Shown: positions 1 through 7,897 of the stretch, piece after piece | Layout: each line of letters opens with the position of its first letter | Position numbering within the stretch: the stretch's first letter is position 1 | Source of the DNA: Virgisporangium ochraceum | GTDB taxonomy: Bacteria > Actinomycetota > Actinomycetes > Mycobacteriales > Micromonosporaceae | Assembly: GCF_016863655.1 (NCBI RefSeq) | Contig: NZ_BOPH01000088.1 | Coordinates: 186,001-250,000, forward strand | Length of the DNA: 64,000 nt | Reading direction: 5' to 3' | Program-made: the position numbers and the translations under genes | The notes under the pieces: generated by a model | The model's database searches: none | Told to the model about the DNA's origin: nothing | What the model saw: only the letters and a program-made list of their open reading frames with translations

Positions 1-428
1 ACGTCGACGCGCGCGACCTGGCGGCGTTCCTGCTCGATGCCGCGACAGAGCGGCTGGCCGGCGCCTTCAACCTGGTGAGCCGGTCCGGACACACCACGAT
101 GGGCGAGCTCCTCGAGGTGGCGGCAGAGGTGACCGGCGGCCGCGCCGAGCTTCGCTGGCTGGACCCCGAAGCCGTGCTCGCCGCGGGCATCCGCCCGTGG
201 ACCCAGCTGCCGGTATGGCTGCCGCCCGGTCCCGCCCACGAGTTCCTGCACGCAGGTGACGTATCCCGCGCCCACGCGGCCGGGCTGCGCACCCGCCCGG
301 TACGCGAGACGATCGCGGACACCTGGTCCTGGCTCGGTTCGCTGTCCTCCACGCCGCGCCAGGCCGACGGTCCACCCGTCGGGCTCGACCCGGCGGTGGA
401 GGCGGCCGTGCTCGCCGCGGCGACGTGA
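1..428 (+). CDS. NAD-dependent epimerase/dehydratase, C-terminal part (5' end outside window)
   Basis: The reading frame is open from the window edge and stops with TGA at 426-428, giving about 141 residues. It starts with VDARDLAAFLLDAA and continues AFNLVSRSGHTTMGELLEVA, then a proline-rich stretch and RPVRETIADTWSWLGSL. This is the usual tail of extended short-chain dehydrogenases that use NAD(P) to reduce or epimerise nucleotide sugars or small carbonyls: a substrate-binding segment after the Rossmann fold, followed by the helix placed before the terminal arginine-rich loop. The Rossmann fold and the YxxxK catalytic motif lie outside the window, so substrate and exact reaction cannot be assigned. 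Confidence 0.75.
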   Translation, partial: VDARDLAAFLLDAATERLAGAFNLVSRSGHTTMGELLEVAAEVTGGRAELRWLDPEAVLAAGIRPWTQLPVWLPPGPAHEFLHAGDVSRAHAAGLRTRPVRETIADTWSWLGSLSSTPRQADGPPVGLDPAVEAAVLAAAT

Positions 429-494
429 CCCGCGGAGCCCGACCACCGACGACCCCGAGCCGGCCTGCGGGAACGGAACACCGCGTAGGGCCGG

Positions 495-908
495 TCAGCC
501 GCCGGTGGCCTCGCGCTGGATCCGTTCGAACTGGTCGGCCATCGCGGCGGCCAGCGCCTGTGCGGCCGACAGCGGACGCACCATCACCGTGAGCTCGTCG
601 ATCAGGCCGTCACCGTCGAGGTGCAGGAAGTCGCAGCCCTCGACGGTGACGTCGCCGATGCGTGCGCGGAACACCAGCGCGTGGTCGCGGCCGTCGTCGC
701 CGGTCAGCTCGCGGACGTACTCGAAGTCCTCGAAGACGCGGAGCACACCGCGCAGGATCGCGGCGGTGATCGCCTTGCCGGGGTAGGGCTTGAACGCCAC
801 CGGACTGCGGAACACCACGTCGTCGGCCAGGGTCGCCGCCATGGCGTCGGGGTCGCGTGCTTCCACCGCGCTGCGAAAGTCGATCATCGCGTCAGCGTAC
901 GGCGTCAC
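495..908 (-). CDS. SnoaL/NTF2-like fold protein
   Basis: A 137-residue protein starting at GTG 908, which overlaps the stop of the upstream PadR gene by 4 nt (GTGA), so the two are probably translationally coupled. It opens with a helix (YADAMIDFRSAVEARDPDAM), then LADDVVFRSP and alternating strands (ALVFRARIGDVTVEGCDFLHLD), ending in a helical tail. This order of helices and curved sheet is that of the NTF2-like superfamily, which contains cyclases, isomerases and many ligand-binding proteins of unknown substrate. No catalytic pair can be recognised, so it may be a ligand-binding or small-molecule-modifying partner of the PadR regulator. Function unassigned. Confidence 0.7.
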   Translation of the reverse strand: MTPYADAMIDFRSAVEARDPDAMAATLADDVVFRSPVAFKPYPGKAITAAILRGVLRVFEDFEYVRELTGDDGRDHALVFRARIGDVTVEGCDFLHLDGDGLIDELTVMVRPLSAAQALAAAMADQFERIQREATGG

Positions 909-1504
909 GGGCGTCCGACCGCGGCCAGTTCGTCGAGCACGTGGTCCGGGTCCCAGGCGCCCGGGTCGGTGGTGTCGTCCCACCGCGCGATCTGTTCGCG
1001 CGCCCAGCGGGTCCAGCGGAGGACGGCCGTCTCCTGCTCGTACTGCAGCCGCAGCCCGACGGCGCTCAGATGTGCGCGCTGCGGGAACGGCACCGGACGC
1101 GTCGCGGCCAGCTCGGCGAGCGAGGCCACGCGGTCGACCGCCTCCGCCTCGATCCGGTCGATCGTGGCGAGCAGCTGTTCGGTCGTTCCGGCGTCGGCGA
1201 AGAACACCTTGACCATGCCCTCGAACTCGATGCTGCGCGGCTCGGGCGGCTCGCTCAGCCAGTTCCGCAGCGCCTCGCGTCCCTCCTCGGTGATGCGGTA
1301 GACGGTCCGGGCGCGCCGGCCGGTCAGCTCCCGCACGGAGGTCGCGAGCCCCTGCTCGACCAGCCGCTTGGGCTCGTCGTACAGCTTGCGCTCGGCGCGG
1401 GGCCAGAACCAGTTGAGACTGCGCTTGACCTGCTTGGCCAGCTCGTAGGTGGTCCACTCGCGCACCGAGAGCAGCCCGAGCAGCGCGTACGAGGTCGTCG
1501 ACAT
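905..1504 (-). CDS. PadR-family transcriptional regulator
   Basis: A 199-residue protein beginning MSTTSYALLGLLSVREWTTY. The N-terminal winged helix (about residues 1-85) carries the PadR signature: YALLGLL, then YELAKQV, YRITEEGREALRNWL in the wing. A C-terminal helical dimerisation region (about 95-190) completes the family layout. PadR proteins repress neighbouring genes and release DNA when they bind a phenolic, drug or other ligand. The gene is divergent from the PIG-L deacetylase gene; the 85-nt gap contains two related operator-like sequences. The downstream SnoaL-like gene overlaps its stop. The ligand cannot be read from the sequence. Confidence 0.9.
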   Translation of the reverse strand: MSTTSYALLGLLSVREWTTYELAKQVKRSLNWFWPRAERKLYDEPKRLVEQGLATSVRELTGRRARTVYRITEEGREALRNWLSEPPEPRSIEFEGMVKVFFADAGTTEQLLATIDRIEAEAVDRVASLAELAATRPVPFPQRAHLSAVGLRLQYEQETAVLRWTRWAREQIARWDDTTDPGAWDPDHVLDELAAVGRP

Positions 1505-1527
1505 GGCAGTCACGTTGACATAGTGCC

Positions 1528-1576
1528 CAGGGCAGTGTCTACTCGCGGAAGACGCATACTGCACAGGGCAGTATCC
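1528..1576. promoter_or_regulatory. Twin operator-like sequence between padR-like and PIG-L genes
   Basis: The direct repeat CAGGGCAGT occurs twice, at 1528 and 1564. The second copy sits inside a perfect 6-bp inverted repeat ATACTG-N7-CAGTAT (1556-1574). The first sits in an imperfect palindrome of 7-bp arms around 1522-1536. The pair lies between two divergent genes, one of which encodes a PadR protein, so autoregulation and control of the PIG-L gene are likely. The link to PadR is inferred. Confidence 0.55.
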
Positions 1577-1589
1577 GAGGGAGGTTCGC

Positions 1590-2408
1590 ATGACCGACGA
1601 GAGCCGGCCGCGGCTGACGGTCGTGGTGGCCCACCCGGACGACGAGACCTTCGGCTGCGGGTCCCTTCTCCTGCACGCGGCCGCCGCCGGCGCGACCACC
1701 GCCGTGTGCTGCGCGACCCGCGGCGAGGCCGGCGAGCCCGCGCCGGGCAGCGGCATCACCACCGAGCAGCTGCCGGCCGTGCGGGAACGGGAGCTGCGCA
1801 CCGCGGCCGCGATGCTGGGCGTGTCGCGGGTGGACCTGCTCGGCTTCGCCGACTCCGGCCTGGCCGGCGAAGCCGCCCCCCGCACTCTGGCCGGCGCGCC
1901 GCTCGACGAGGTCACCGAACGGGTCCGCGCGCATATCGAGGACTTCCGCCCGCACGTGCTGGTCACCCTCGATGCCGGCGACGGACACCGCGACCACGCC
2001 CGCGTGCGCGACGCCGCCCTGGCCGCCGCGCGCACGGCGCGGTGGCGGGTGGAGCGGGTCTACCTGCACTGCCTGCCGCAAGCGCTGATGCGGCGCTGGC
2101 TCGACCACGTCGCGCGGGAGAACCCCGGCTCGCCGTACGCGCGGGCCGACGTGCCCGGTACCCCGGACGAGCTCATCACCACCGTCGTGGACACGGGCGC
2201 GCACCTGGCCGCGCGGGAACGGGCGATCGCCGTGCATGCCTCGCAGGTCTCGCCGTACGAGGGCCTGCCGGCCGACCTGCGGCACGCGTTCCTCGCCACC
2301 GACCACCTGCGGAGGATCGAGCCGCCGTGGACCGGTGGAGAGCGCGAACGCGACGTGCTGGCGGTGGACGGGCGCCCGTCCACCGCCGGAGTCGGTACGC
2401 CTACTTGA
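1590..2408 (+). CDS. PIG-L/LmbE family deacetylase
   Basis: A 272-residue zinc hydrolase. The metal-binding motif AHPDDE is at residues 14-19 and the second part, GDGHRDH, at about 130-136. These are the defining motifs of the PIG-L family, whose actinobacterial members remove N-acetyl groups from GlcNAc-inositol (MshB), cleave mycothiol S-conjugates (Mca), or deacetylate antibiotic sugars. The start is preceded by GAGGGAGG at 1577-1584. The gene faces a PadR regulator, which suggests an inducible detoxifying or tailoring role rather than housekeeping mycothiol synthesis. Which substrate it uses cannot be told. Its last 8 nt overlap the convergent secreted-protein gene. Confidence 0.88.
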   Translation: MTDESRPRLTVVVAHPDDETFGCGSLLLHAAAAGATTAVCCATRGEAGEPAPGSGITTEQLPAVRERELRTAAAMLGVSRVDLLGFADSGLAGEAAPRTLAGAPLDEVTERVRAHIEDFRPHVLVTLDAGDGHRDHARVRDAALAAARTARWRVERVYLHCLPQALMRRWLDHVARENPGSPYARADVPGTPDELITTVVDTGAHLAARERAIAVHASQVSPYEGLPADLRHAFLATDHLRRIEPPWTGGERERDVLAVDGRPSTAGVGTPT

Positions 2409-3012
2409 GAACGAGCGTCATCGTGTTGTCCGGCCCCGACAGGAGCAGGGACAGCAACGGCGTCAGCACGCCGCAGCGGGTGAACGACGGGATCGTGTAC
2501 GTGCCCTGCGTCGTGATCGGCTGGAAGATGTCGACCGGTGTCGTGTTCTGCAGGGTCAGCGTCGTCGGTTTCGAGGTGCGGCACCCCGCCGGGACGAGGT
2601 TGATGGCCGGTGCCGCGTCCAGGTGCACGTTGGTCACCTCGAGGGTGAACGTCGTGGTCGTCGTCAGTCGGGACGCGGCGAGGTCGATCGTGCCGGTGAG
2701 GGGACCGGTGGGAACGACCCGCACGGTCGAGGTGACCCCGATGAGGTGGGCGAGGTTCAGCTTCGCGGTGAGCGGTGCCAGGGCGGCACTGCCGGTGAGC
2801 GTCTTCGCGTCGAGGTCGACCTGGGTCTGCACGACCGAGGTCGGCACCGCGACGTCGACGTTCGGCTTGGCGAGGTGGGTGGTTCCGGTGACGTTGTTGA
2901 AGTTCACCGGGATCGGCGCGGCCTGGGCGGGCACGGCCGCGGCGACCGATGTGACGACAGACGCGGCGGCACCGAGTACGGCGGCCGCGACGAGCATGAC
3001 GGATCGGCGCAC
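2401..3012 (-). CDS. Secreted protein of unknown function
   Basis: A 203-residue protein with a clear Sec signal peptide: MRRS, a long Ala/Val hydrophobic core, and a probable cleavage after PAQA (about residue 31). The mature part is rich in Thr and Val with alternating hydrophobic residues (TGTTHLAKPNVDVAVPTSVV, TTTTTFTLEVTNVHL), which points to an all-beta fold. Two cysteines (in AGCRTS and FTRCGV) may form one disulfide. No enzyme motif is visible. AGGAGG just upstream supports the ATG at 3012. It may be a cell-surface or extracellular beta-sandwich protein; I do not recognise the family. Confidence 0.75.
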   Translation of the reverse strand: MRRSVMLVAAAVLGAAASVVTSVAAAVPAQAAPIPVNFNNVTGTTHLAKPNVDVAVPTSVVQTQVDLDAKTLTGSAALAPLTAKLNLAHLIGVTSTVRVVPTGPLTGTIDLAASRLTTTTTFTLEVTNVHLDAAPAINLVPAGCRTSKPTTLTLQNTTPVDIFQPITTQGTYTIPSFTRCGVLTPLLSLLLSGPDNTMTLVLK

Positions 3013-3089
3013 GGCTCCTCCTGGGTTCGACGGCGGACGGGGTGGCGGACGTCCGGTTCGTGCGCATACTGGCCAGGTGCGGCACCGAG

Positions 3090-3105
3090 GTTACCCGAAA
3101 GTAAC
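3090..3105. promoter_or_regulatory. Palindrome GTTAC-N6-GTAAC upstream of the secreted-protein gene
   Basis: The inverted repeat GTTACCCGAAAGTAAC lies 78-93 nt upstream of the secreted-protein start, in a 188-nt gap that otherwise shows no gene. It is AT-richer than its surroundings. It resembles operators of dimeric repressors, but no regulator gene is adjacent. Confidence 0.3.
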
Positions 3106-3200
3106 TTGTCGGGGAAGACGGTGGTCGATGAGTCGACCCGATCGCCGACGCGATGGCGGGGTGGCGCCGCCGGGCCGGTGGAGCCGGCCCGGCGGCTGAC

Positions 3201-4016
3201 CTACCGCCACGCGTCGAGGTGCTCCGCGATGAACGCGCCGGCCGGTGTCGGCGGCCGGCCGGTCACCCGCTCGACGGCGGGGGAGAGGTCGGCGAAGCCG
3301 CCGGTGCGGACGCGTTCGTAGAGGTCCAGGAGGATGTCGGTGGTGAACGGGTCGAGGCCCTCGACGGTCCGCTCCGGCGCCGGGTCGTCGGCCCGGATCT
3401 CGTGGCCGAGCCGCGTCGACAGGTCGGCCGCGAGGTCGGCGACGGTGAGGGCGGCCGGCCCGGTGACGGTGTACGCCCGTCCCCGGTGCTCCGCCGGCGC
3501 GACCAGGGCGGCCACCGCGACGGCGGCGATGTCGCGCGCGTCGACCCAGGCGATGCGCCCACCGCCGGAGGGCAGGCCGAGGGCGCGACGGTCGCGGACG
3601 TCGTCGCGGTAGAACCGCGGGTCGGTGAGCACCTGGTGGAACCAGGACGGCCGCAGCACGGTCCAGGAACCGGCCCTGCCGACGACGGCGTCCTCGACCC
3701 GACGGGCCCAGTGCCCGGCGGACAGTTCGCCTGCGCCCTGTTCGGACAGCAGCACGACGTGGGCCTTCGGGTCGACGTCGACCAGCCGCGCGACGAGGTC
3801 GGGCGCGTCGGGGACGTCGGGTCGCATGAGGTAGACGGCGTCGACGCCGTCGACCGCGTCGGGCCAGGTGGACGCGTCCTCCCAGGAGAACCGGGTCTGC
3901 GCCCCGGGTTGCGAGGAGCCCTCCCGGACGACGATGTCCGGGTGTTGCCGCAGCAGGTCGACGACCGGCCGACCGGTCTTGCCGCGGGCGCCGGTGACGA
4001 GCACGGTGCGCGTCAT
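3201..4016 (-). CDS. NmrA-like NAD(P)-binding protein
   Basis: A 271-residue atypical short-chain dehydrogenase. It begins MTRTVLVTGARGKTGRPVVDLL, a Rossmann nucleotide-binding motif (GxxGxxG) at residues 8-14. The usual YxxxK catalytic pair is not evident, as in NmrA/HSCARG proteins, which act as redox sensors or as quinone and azo reductases. The middle holds VYLMRP, VVLLSEQGAG and VLRPSWFHQVL, matching the NmrA pattern. Its ATG overlaps the stop of the upstream oxidoreductase gene (ATGA), so the two are co-translated. With the MarR regulator divergent from the pair, a role in electrophile or quinone stress is plausible but inferred. Confidence 0.82.
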   Translation of the reverse strand: MTRTVLVTGARGKTGRPVVDLLRQHPDIVVREGSSQPGAQTRFSWEDASTWPDAVDGVDAVYLMRPDVPDAPDLVARLVDVDPKAHVVLLSEQGAGELSAGHWARRVEDAVVGRAGSWTVLRPSWFHQVLTDPRFYRDDVRDRRALGLPSGGGRIAWVDARDIAAVAVAALVAPAEHRGRAYTVTGPAALTVADLAADLSTRLGHEIRADDPAPERTVEGLDPFTTDILLDLYERVRTGGFADLSPAVERVTGRPPTPAGAFIAEHLDAWR

Positions 4017-5026
4017 AGCGCGTCCTCCACCCGGATGACGGCCTTGCCGGTGGTCGTCGTCGCGCCGCCGCGGAGCTGGCCGAGCAGTACCTCGGGGAAC
4101 CGTTCGACGCCGTCGACGACGGACTGGTGGTGGACGACGCGTCCGGTGCGCAGCAACGGGTCCAGCTCGGCGCGGAAGTCGGGCATCCGGTGCAGGTGGT
4201 CGGTGACCAGGAACCCGTACGCGGTGGCTCGCCTGGTGATCAGCTCGTAGAGGGTGCGGATCCCGTACGGCGGCTGACCGTCGTACTGGCTGACCATGCC
4301 GCACAGGGCGAGCCGGGCACCGACCCGCAGGTGGCCGATCGCGGCCTCCAGCTGGGCGCCGCCGACGTTGTCGAACACCACGTCGATGCCGTCGGGCGCG
4401 GCCGCGGCGAGCTGCTCGCGCGGGTCGCCGTCGCGGTGGTCGAACGCGGCGTCGAACCCGAACGTCTCCGTCAGCTGGCGCACCTTCGCCGCCGACCCGG
4501 CGCTGCCGATCACCCGACCGGCCCCGCGCAGCGCGGCGAGCTGGCCGGCGATGCTGCCGACCGCACCGGCCGCGCCGGTCACGAACACGGTGTCGCCCTC
4601 GCGGACGCGGGCCAGCTCGCTGATGCCGAGCCAGGCGCTCAGGCCGGTCGCGCCGAGCGGCCCGAGGTAGGCCGGCGCCGGTATGCCGTCGGCGTCGAGC
4701 ACCGAGACCGCCGCTGCGTCGAGCACGGCGACCTCGCGCAGCCCGGCGAAGTGCTCGACGACCTGGCCGGCCTTGAGCCCGGCGGCCCGCGACTCGACGA
4801 CGACGCCGACCGCGGCGCCGTCGAGCGGCGCGTCGAGCGGGAACGGCGGGATGTAGGACGGACGGTCGTCCATGCGGCCGCGCATGTACGGGTCGACCGA
4901 CAGGTACGTGTTGCGGACCACCACCTGCTCGGGTCCGGGCGCCGGCGGATCGCTGTCCACCAGGGTGAAATCGTCGGGGGACGCGTGTGTGCCCGGCCTG
5001 CGGACCAGGTGCCACTCACGGGCCAT
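4013..5026 (-). CDS. NADP-dependent medium-chain oxidoreductase (leukotriene B4 dehydrogenase/CurA type)
   Basis: A 337-residue zinc-free MDR enzyme of the prostaglandin reductase/CurA group. Markers are YLSVDPYMRGRM near residue 40, a Rossmann site VTGAAGAVGSIAGQLA around 150, and FDNVGGAQLEAAI around 210. Such enzymes reduce the C=C bond of alpha,beta-unsaturated aldehydes and ketones with NADPH. GAGGAGG precedes the ATG at 5026. The next gene overlaps it by 4 nt. It is divergent from a MarR gene, with two palindromes in the gap that could repress both directions. A role in detoxifying reactive enones fits this context. Confidence 0.87.
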   Translation of the reverse strand: MAREWHLVRRPGTHASPDDFTLVDSDPPAPGPEQVVVRNTYLSVDPYMRGRMDDRPSYIPPFPLDAPLDGAAVGVVVESRAAGLKAGQVVEHFAGLREVAVLDAAAVSVLDADGIPAPAYLGPLGATGLSAWLGISELARVREGDTVFVTGAAGAVGSIAGQLAALRGAGRVIGSAGSAAKVRQLTETFGFDAAFDHRDGDPREQLAAAAPDGIDVVFDNVGGAQLEAAIGHLRVGARLALCGMVSQYDGQPPYGIRTLYELITRRATAYGFLVTDHLHRMPDFRAELDPLLRTGRVVHHQSVVDGVERFPEVLLGQLRGGATTTTGKAVIRVEDAL

Positions 5027-5047
5027 GAACCCTCCTCGTGTCGAGAG

Positions 5048-5103
5048 ATGCTTGATTGACTCAAGCATCATGCTAGGCACAGATGCTTGAGGGAATCAAG
5101 CTT
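5048..5103. promoter_or_regulatory. Twin palindromic operator for the MarR regulator
   Basis: A perfect inverted repeat ATGCTTGA-TTGAC-TCAAGCAT (5048-5068) is followed 35 bp later by a second copy ATGCTTGA-GGGAA-TCAAGCTT (5083-5103) with two mismatches in the outer positions. Both lie between the divergent oxidoreductase and MarR genes, and the second ends 17 nt before the marR start. Size and symmetry suit a MarR dimer; autorepression is inferred. Confidence 0.75.
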
Positions 5104-5120
5104 CTGGGTAGACTGCTTCC

Positions 5121-5552
5121 ATGGCCGTTCCGTCGGGGCCCGTGGCCGCGTCGACCGAAGCAGAGCTGGCGATGTTCGACTTCGTCGACGCCTACGACCG
5201 TGCCTACGAGACCGCCGCCACGAAGCACGGCCTGAGCGTCGCGCAGGCCTGCGTCCTCGGCCGGCTGACCACCCCGCGCGGCATGCGTGAACTGGCCGAC
5301 GAGCTCGGCTGCGACGCGTCGAACGTCACCCAGATCGTCGCGCGGCTGGAGACCCGCGACCTCGTGCGCCGGCACACCAACCCGAACGACCGCCGGTCAC
5401 GCCAGCTCGTACGCACCCCCGACGGCGACGCCCTCTACGCCGAGTTCGAGGGCTCCTTCGCCTTCGCCCGCGCGGCGATCTCGAACCTCAGCGCCGCCGA
5501 ACAGGACCAGCTGGCGCTCCTCCTCAGGAAGGCTCTCGGCACCCGTCGCTGA
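5121..5552 (+). CDS. MarR-family transcriptional regulator
   Basis: A 143-residue protein with the MarR winged helix-turn-helix. The recognition region is MRELADELGCDASNVTQIVARLETRDLVRR, followed by the wing signature NPNDRRSRQL. Flanking helices form the dimer interface (AMFDFVDAYDRAYETAA at the N end, AAEQDQLALLLRKAL at the C end). MarR proteins repress divergent genes until a small lipophilic or electrophilic ligand, or cysteine oxidation, releases them. The two palindromes upstream are the probable binding sites and the MDR/NmrA pair the probable targets. Confidence 0.9.
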   Translation: MAVPSGPVAASTEAELAMFDFVDAYDRAYETAATKHGLSVAQACVLGRLTTPRGMRELADELGCDASNVTQIVARLETRDLVRRHTNPNDRRSRQLVRTPDGDALYAEFEGSFAFARAAISNLSAAEQDQLALLLRKALGTRR

Positions 5553-5650
5553 GGTGTCGAGCGCCCGGTCGAGGAGGTCCGGTGGCAGGTGGCCCGCGGC
5601 GCGGCGGCGCGTCCAGCCCGCCGCGGAGCTGGCGGGAGGCGGCCAACGCT

Positions 5651-7870
5651 TCAGCCGATTCGCCAGAGCCGCACCTGACGGTCGAGGGCACCGGTGGCGA
5701 TCAGGCGGCCGTCCGGGCTGAACGCCAGGGCGACGACGGAGTTCGTGTGGCCCGCGAGGGGCCGGCCGACCTGCTCGGCGGAGGCCACGTCCCAGAGGCG
5801 GACGAGCCGGTCGTGGCCGGCGGTGGCGAGAACACGGCCGTCCGGGCTGAACGACACCGCGAAGACCGATCCGCGGTGGCCCGTCAGCGTCGCGAGAGTA
5901 CGTCCGGTGGATGCGCTCCACACGCGGACCGTTCCGTCGATGGAACCGCTGGCGACCGTGTCGTTGTCGGAGCTGAACGCCGCGCTGAAGATGTGCCCGG
6001 TGTGCCCGACCAGCGGCAGTGGCGCGGTCCGGGCGGTGACATCGACCACGAGCAGGTCGTCGTCGGTGACGACGGCGAGTTTCCCGCCGTCGGGACTCAA
6101 CACCGCGTCCTCGACGTATGCGCGTTGGAGCGCGCCGGGCCTCACCTCGTACGTCGACCGCAGGGTGGCCGTCTCCCACAGCCGTACCGCGTACGACGCG
6201 GCGGTGGCGAACACCGTCCCGTCGGAGTTGAAGGTCACCCGGTACAACGCGTCGCCCACCCGGTCGGCGGTGCTGTTGACCAGGCGCCGGCCGGCGACGT
6301 CCCACAACCGGATGGTGGCGTCCCATCCGACGCTGACCAGCCTTGTGCCGTCCGGGCTGAACGCGAGGCTGCCGACCCGATCGGTATGGCCGGTCAGGAG
6401 AACCGGCGCCGCGCCCGGGTCGGAGCTCGGCCGAAGGCGGATCGCCGCGTCCTCGCTGCCAATGGCCAGGGTGCCGTCGCGGCCGAAGGCCACGGCGCGG
6501 ACGGGGGAGGGGCGTCCGGCGAAGATGGCGACGAGCCGGTCGTCGGGCCGCTCGTCGAACCGGTCGCGCAACAGCCAGGCGGTGAGCCCGCCCGCGCCAC
6601 CCACGGCAATCGCCGCCGCGGAGACGAGCACGGCGCGGCGGCCCCGCCGGCGCCGCGGGAACGGATCAGCGACGACGCGGGCCGCCGACCCGACCCGCCG
6701 GCGCGGTCCGGCCGACCCGACTCCCCGGCGCGGTCCGGCCGGCGCGACTCTCCGGCGCGGTCCGGCCGGCGCGGCAGGCGTCGGTGTGGGCGTCGGTGTG
6801 GGCGCGGACAGCAGGCTTCCCAGGGCGACCGCCAGCTCGGGTTCGCCGATCGTCGTGGGGGCCACATCGAGCGCGCGGTGCAGCATGGTGGCCACCAGCG
6901 GCACGCGGGACGCCCCGCCGACCAGGAACACGCCACCGCCCGCGTCCAGCCGGACGGCCGCCCTGCGCGTCGCGGCGGCCGTCACCTCGACGCTGCGCCC
7001 GATCGGCGCGGCGGCCACCTGGTCGAACTCGGCCCGGGTGATGTGCAGATCGACGTCGACCAGGGGCACGTGCAGGTCGGCGACGACGTGGCGGCTCAGC
7101 AGTTCCTTGGCGGTCCGGACGTCGTCCCACAGGGCCCGGCGGGCGTGCCGGTCCGCCAGAGTCCGGGGAGACTCCAACCGGTCCCACTCCGCCGCATCCG
7201 CGGTCCGGGCGCGGACGTGACCGACCAGTGCGGCATCGAGGTCCAGCCCGCCCACGTCGGTCAGCCCGTCCACGGCGACCACGGCGAACCCGTCGACATC
7301 GCGCCGGAGCACCGCGACGTCGAACGTGCCCGCGCCGAGGTCGTAGACCACGACGCTCCCGCCGGCGGGCACCTGGACGCCGAGCACCGTGGTGAAGTAC
7401 GCCGCGGCGGCCACCGGTTCGGGCAGGAACCTGCAGGCGGGCCAGCCGGCGAGTTCGGCGGCGGCGGCCAGGACGCCGAGCCGGGCCCGGCCCCAACCGG
7501 CCGGGTGGGTCAGGACGACGTCGTCCGGGTCCCGCCCGGCCACCCGGCGAGCCTGCTCGGCCACCCGCCGCAGGAGCGCGGCGAGCAGGTCGACGACCGC
7601 GATCTCCGACTCGCCCAACCAGACCGTGCCCTCGTCGATCCGCCGCTTGGGGTTCGGTTCCAGGCCGGCCGGATACCCGACCCCCGCCCGCTCGGCGTCG
7701 ATACCGGTCAGCACGCCCGTGTCGGCCCGGTGGAAGACCGCGGAGCGCAGGGACGGCGAGGAGTCGAACAGCAGCGGCGTCGGCGGATCGCCACCCTCCG
7801 ACAGCACCGCCACGGTCGTCGTCGTGCCGAGGTCGACACCCAACCGGCACACCGCATCGATGCCCGTCAC
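5651..7870 (-). CDS. Hsp70-like ATPase fused to a membrane segment and a WD40 propeller
   Basis: A 739-residue chimera. Residues 8 to about 360 form an actin/Hsp70-type ATPase: LGVDLGTTTTVAVL (phosphate 1), VVYDLGAGTFDVAVL (phosphate 2), GGVFLVGGASRVPLV (adenosine). There is no Hsp70 substrate-binding domain. A proline/arginine linker with a 9-residue repeat leads to one transmembrane helix (about 411-433). The rest is a beta-propeller of seven WD-type blades, several ending in IRLWDV, VRVWSA or VRLWDV. Known relatives in actinomycetes are called Hsp70 family proteins; the function is unknown. The topology suggests a cytoplasmic ATPase and an extracellular propeller. It is the last gene of the run that starts at cydA, 27 nt after glgE. 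Confidence 0.85.
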   Translation of the reverse strand: MTGIDAVCRLGVDLGTTTTVAVLSEGGDPPTPLLFDSSPSLRSAVFHRADTGVLTGIDAERAGVGYPAGLEPNPKRRIDEGTVWLGESEIAVVDLLAALLRRVAEQARRVAGRDPDDVVLTHPAGWGRARLGVLAAAAELAGWPACRFLPEPVAAAAYFTTVLGVQVPAGGSVVVYDLGAGTFDVAVLRRDVDGFAVVAVDGLTDVGGLDLDAALVGHVRARTADAAEWDRLESPRTLADRHARRALWDDVRTAKELLSRHVVADLHVPLVDVDLHITRAEFDQVAAAPIGRSVEVTAAATRRAAVRLDAGGGVFLVGGASRVPLVATMLHRALDVAPTTIGEPELAVALGSLLSAPTPTPTPTPAAPAGPRRRVAPAGPRRGVGSAGPRRRVGSAARVVADPFPRRRRGRRAVLVSAAAIAVGGAGGLTAWLLRDRFDERPDDRLVAIFAGRPSPVRAVAFGRDGTLAIGSEDAAIRLRPSSDPGAAPVLLTGHTDRVGSLAFSPDGTRLVSVGWDATIRLWDVAGRRLVNSTADRVGDALYRVTFNSDGTVFATAASYAVRLWETATLRSTYEVRPGALQRAYVEDAVLSPDGGKLAVVTDDDLLVVDVTARTAPLPLVGHTGHIFSAAFSSDNDTVASGSIDGTVRVWSASTGRTLATLTGHRGSVFAVSFSPDGRVLATAGHDRLVRLWDVASAEQVGRPLAGHTNSVVALAFSPDGRLIATGALDRQVRLWRIG
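6688..6776. repeat. 27-bp coding tandem repeat in the Hsp70-WD40 linker
   Basis: About 3.3 copies of a 27-bp unit, with the core CGGCGCGGTCCGGCCG starting at 6699, 6726 and 6753. They encode a 9-residue repeat of the type (P/S)AGPRR(R/G)V(A/G) just before the transmembrane helix. A short Pro-Thr repeat lies on its N-terminal side. The repeat is in frame, so copy-number change would alter linker length without breaking the protein. Confidence 0.8.
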
Positions 7871-7897
7871 GCGACTACTTTACGTGCCCGGCGTTTG

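Noticed and set aside
6688..6776. Tandem repeats considered as a CRISPR-like array.
   Set aside because: The 27-bp units are directly adjacent with no spacers, lie in frame inside a gene, and no cas gene is present.
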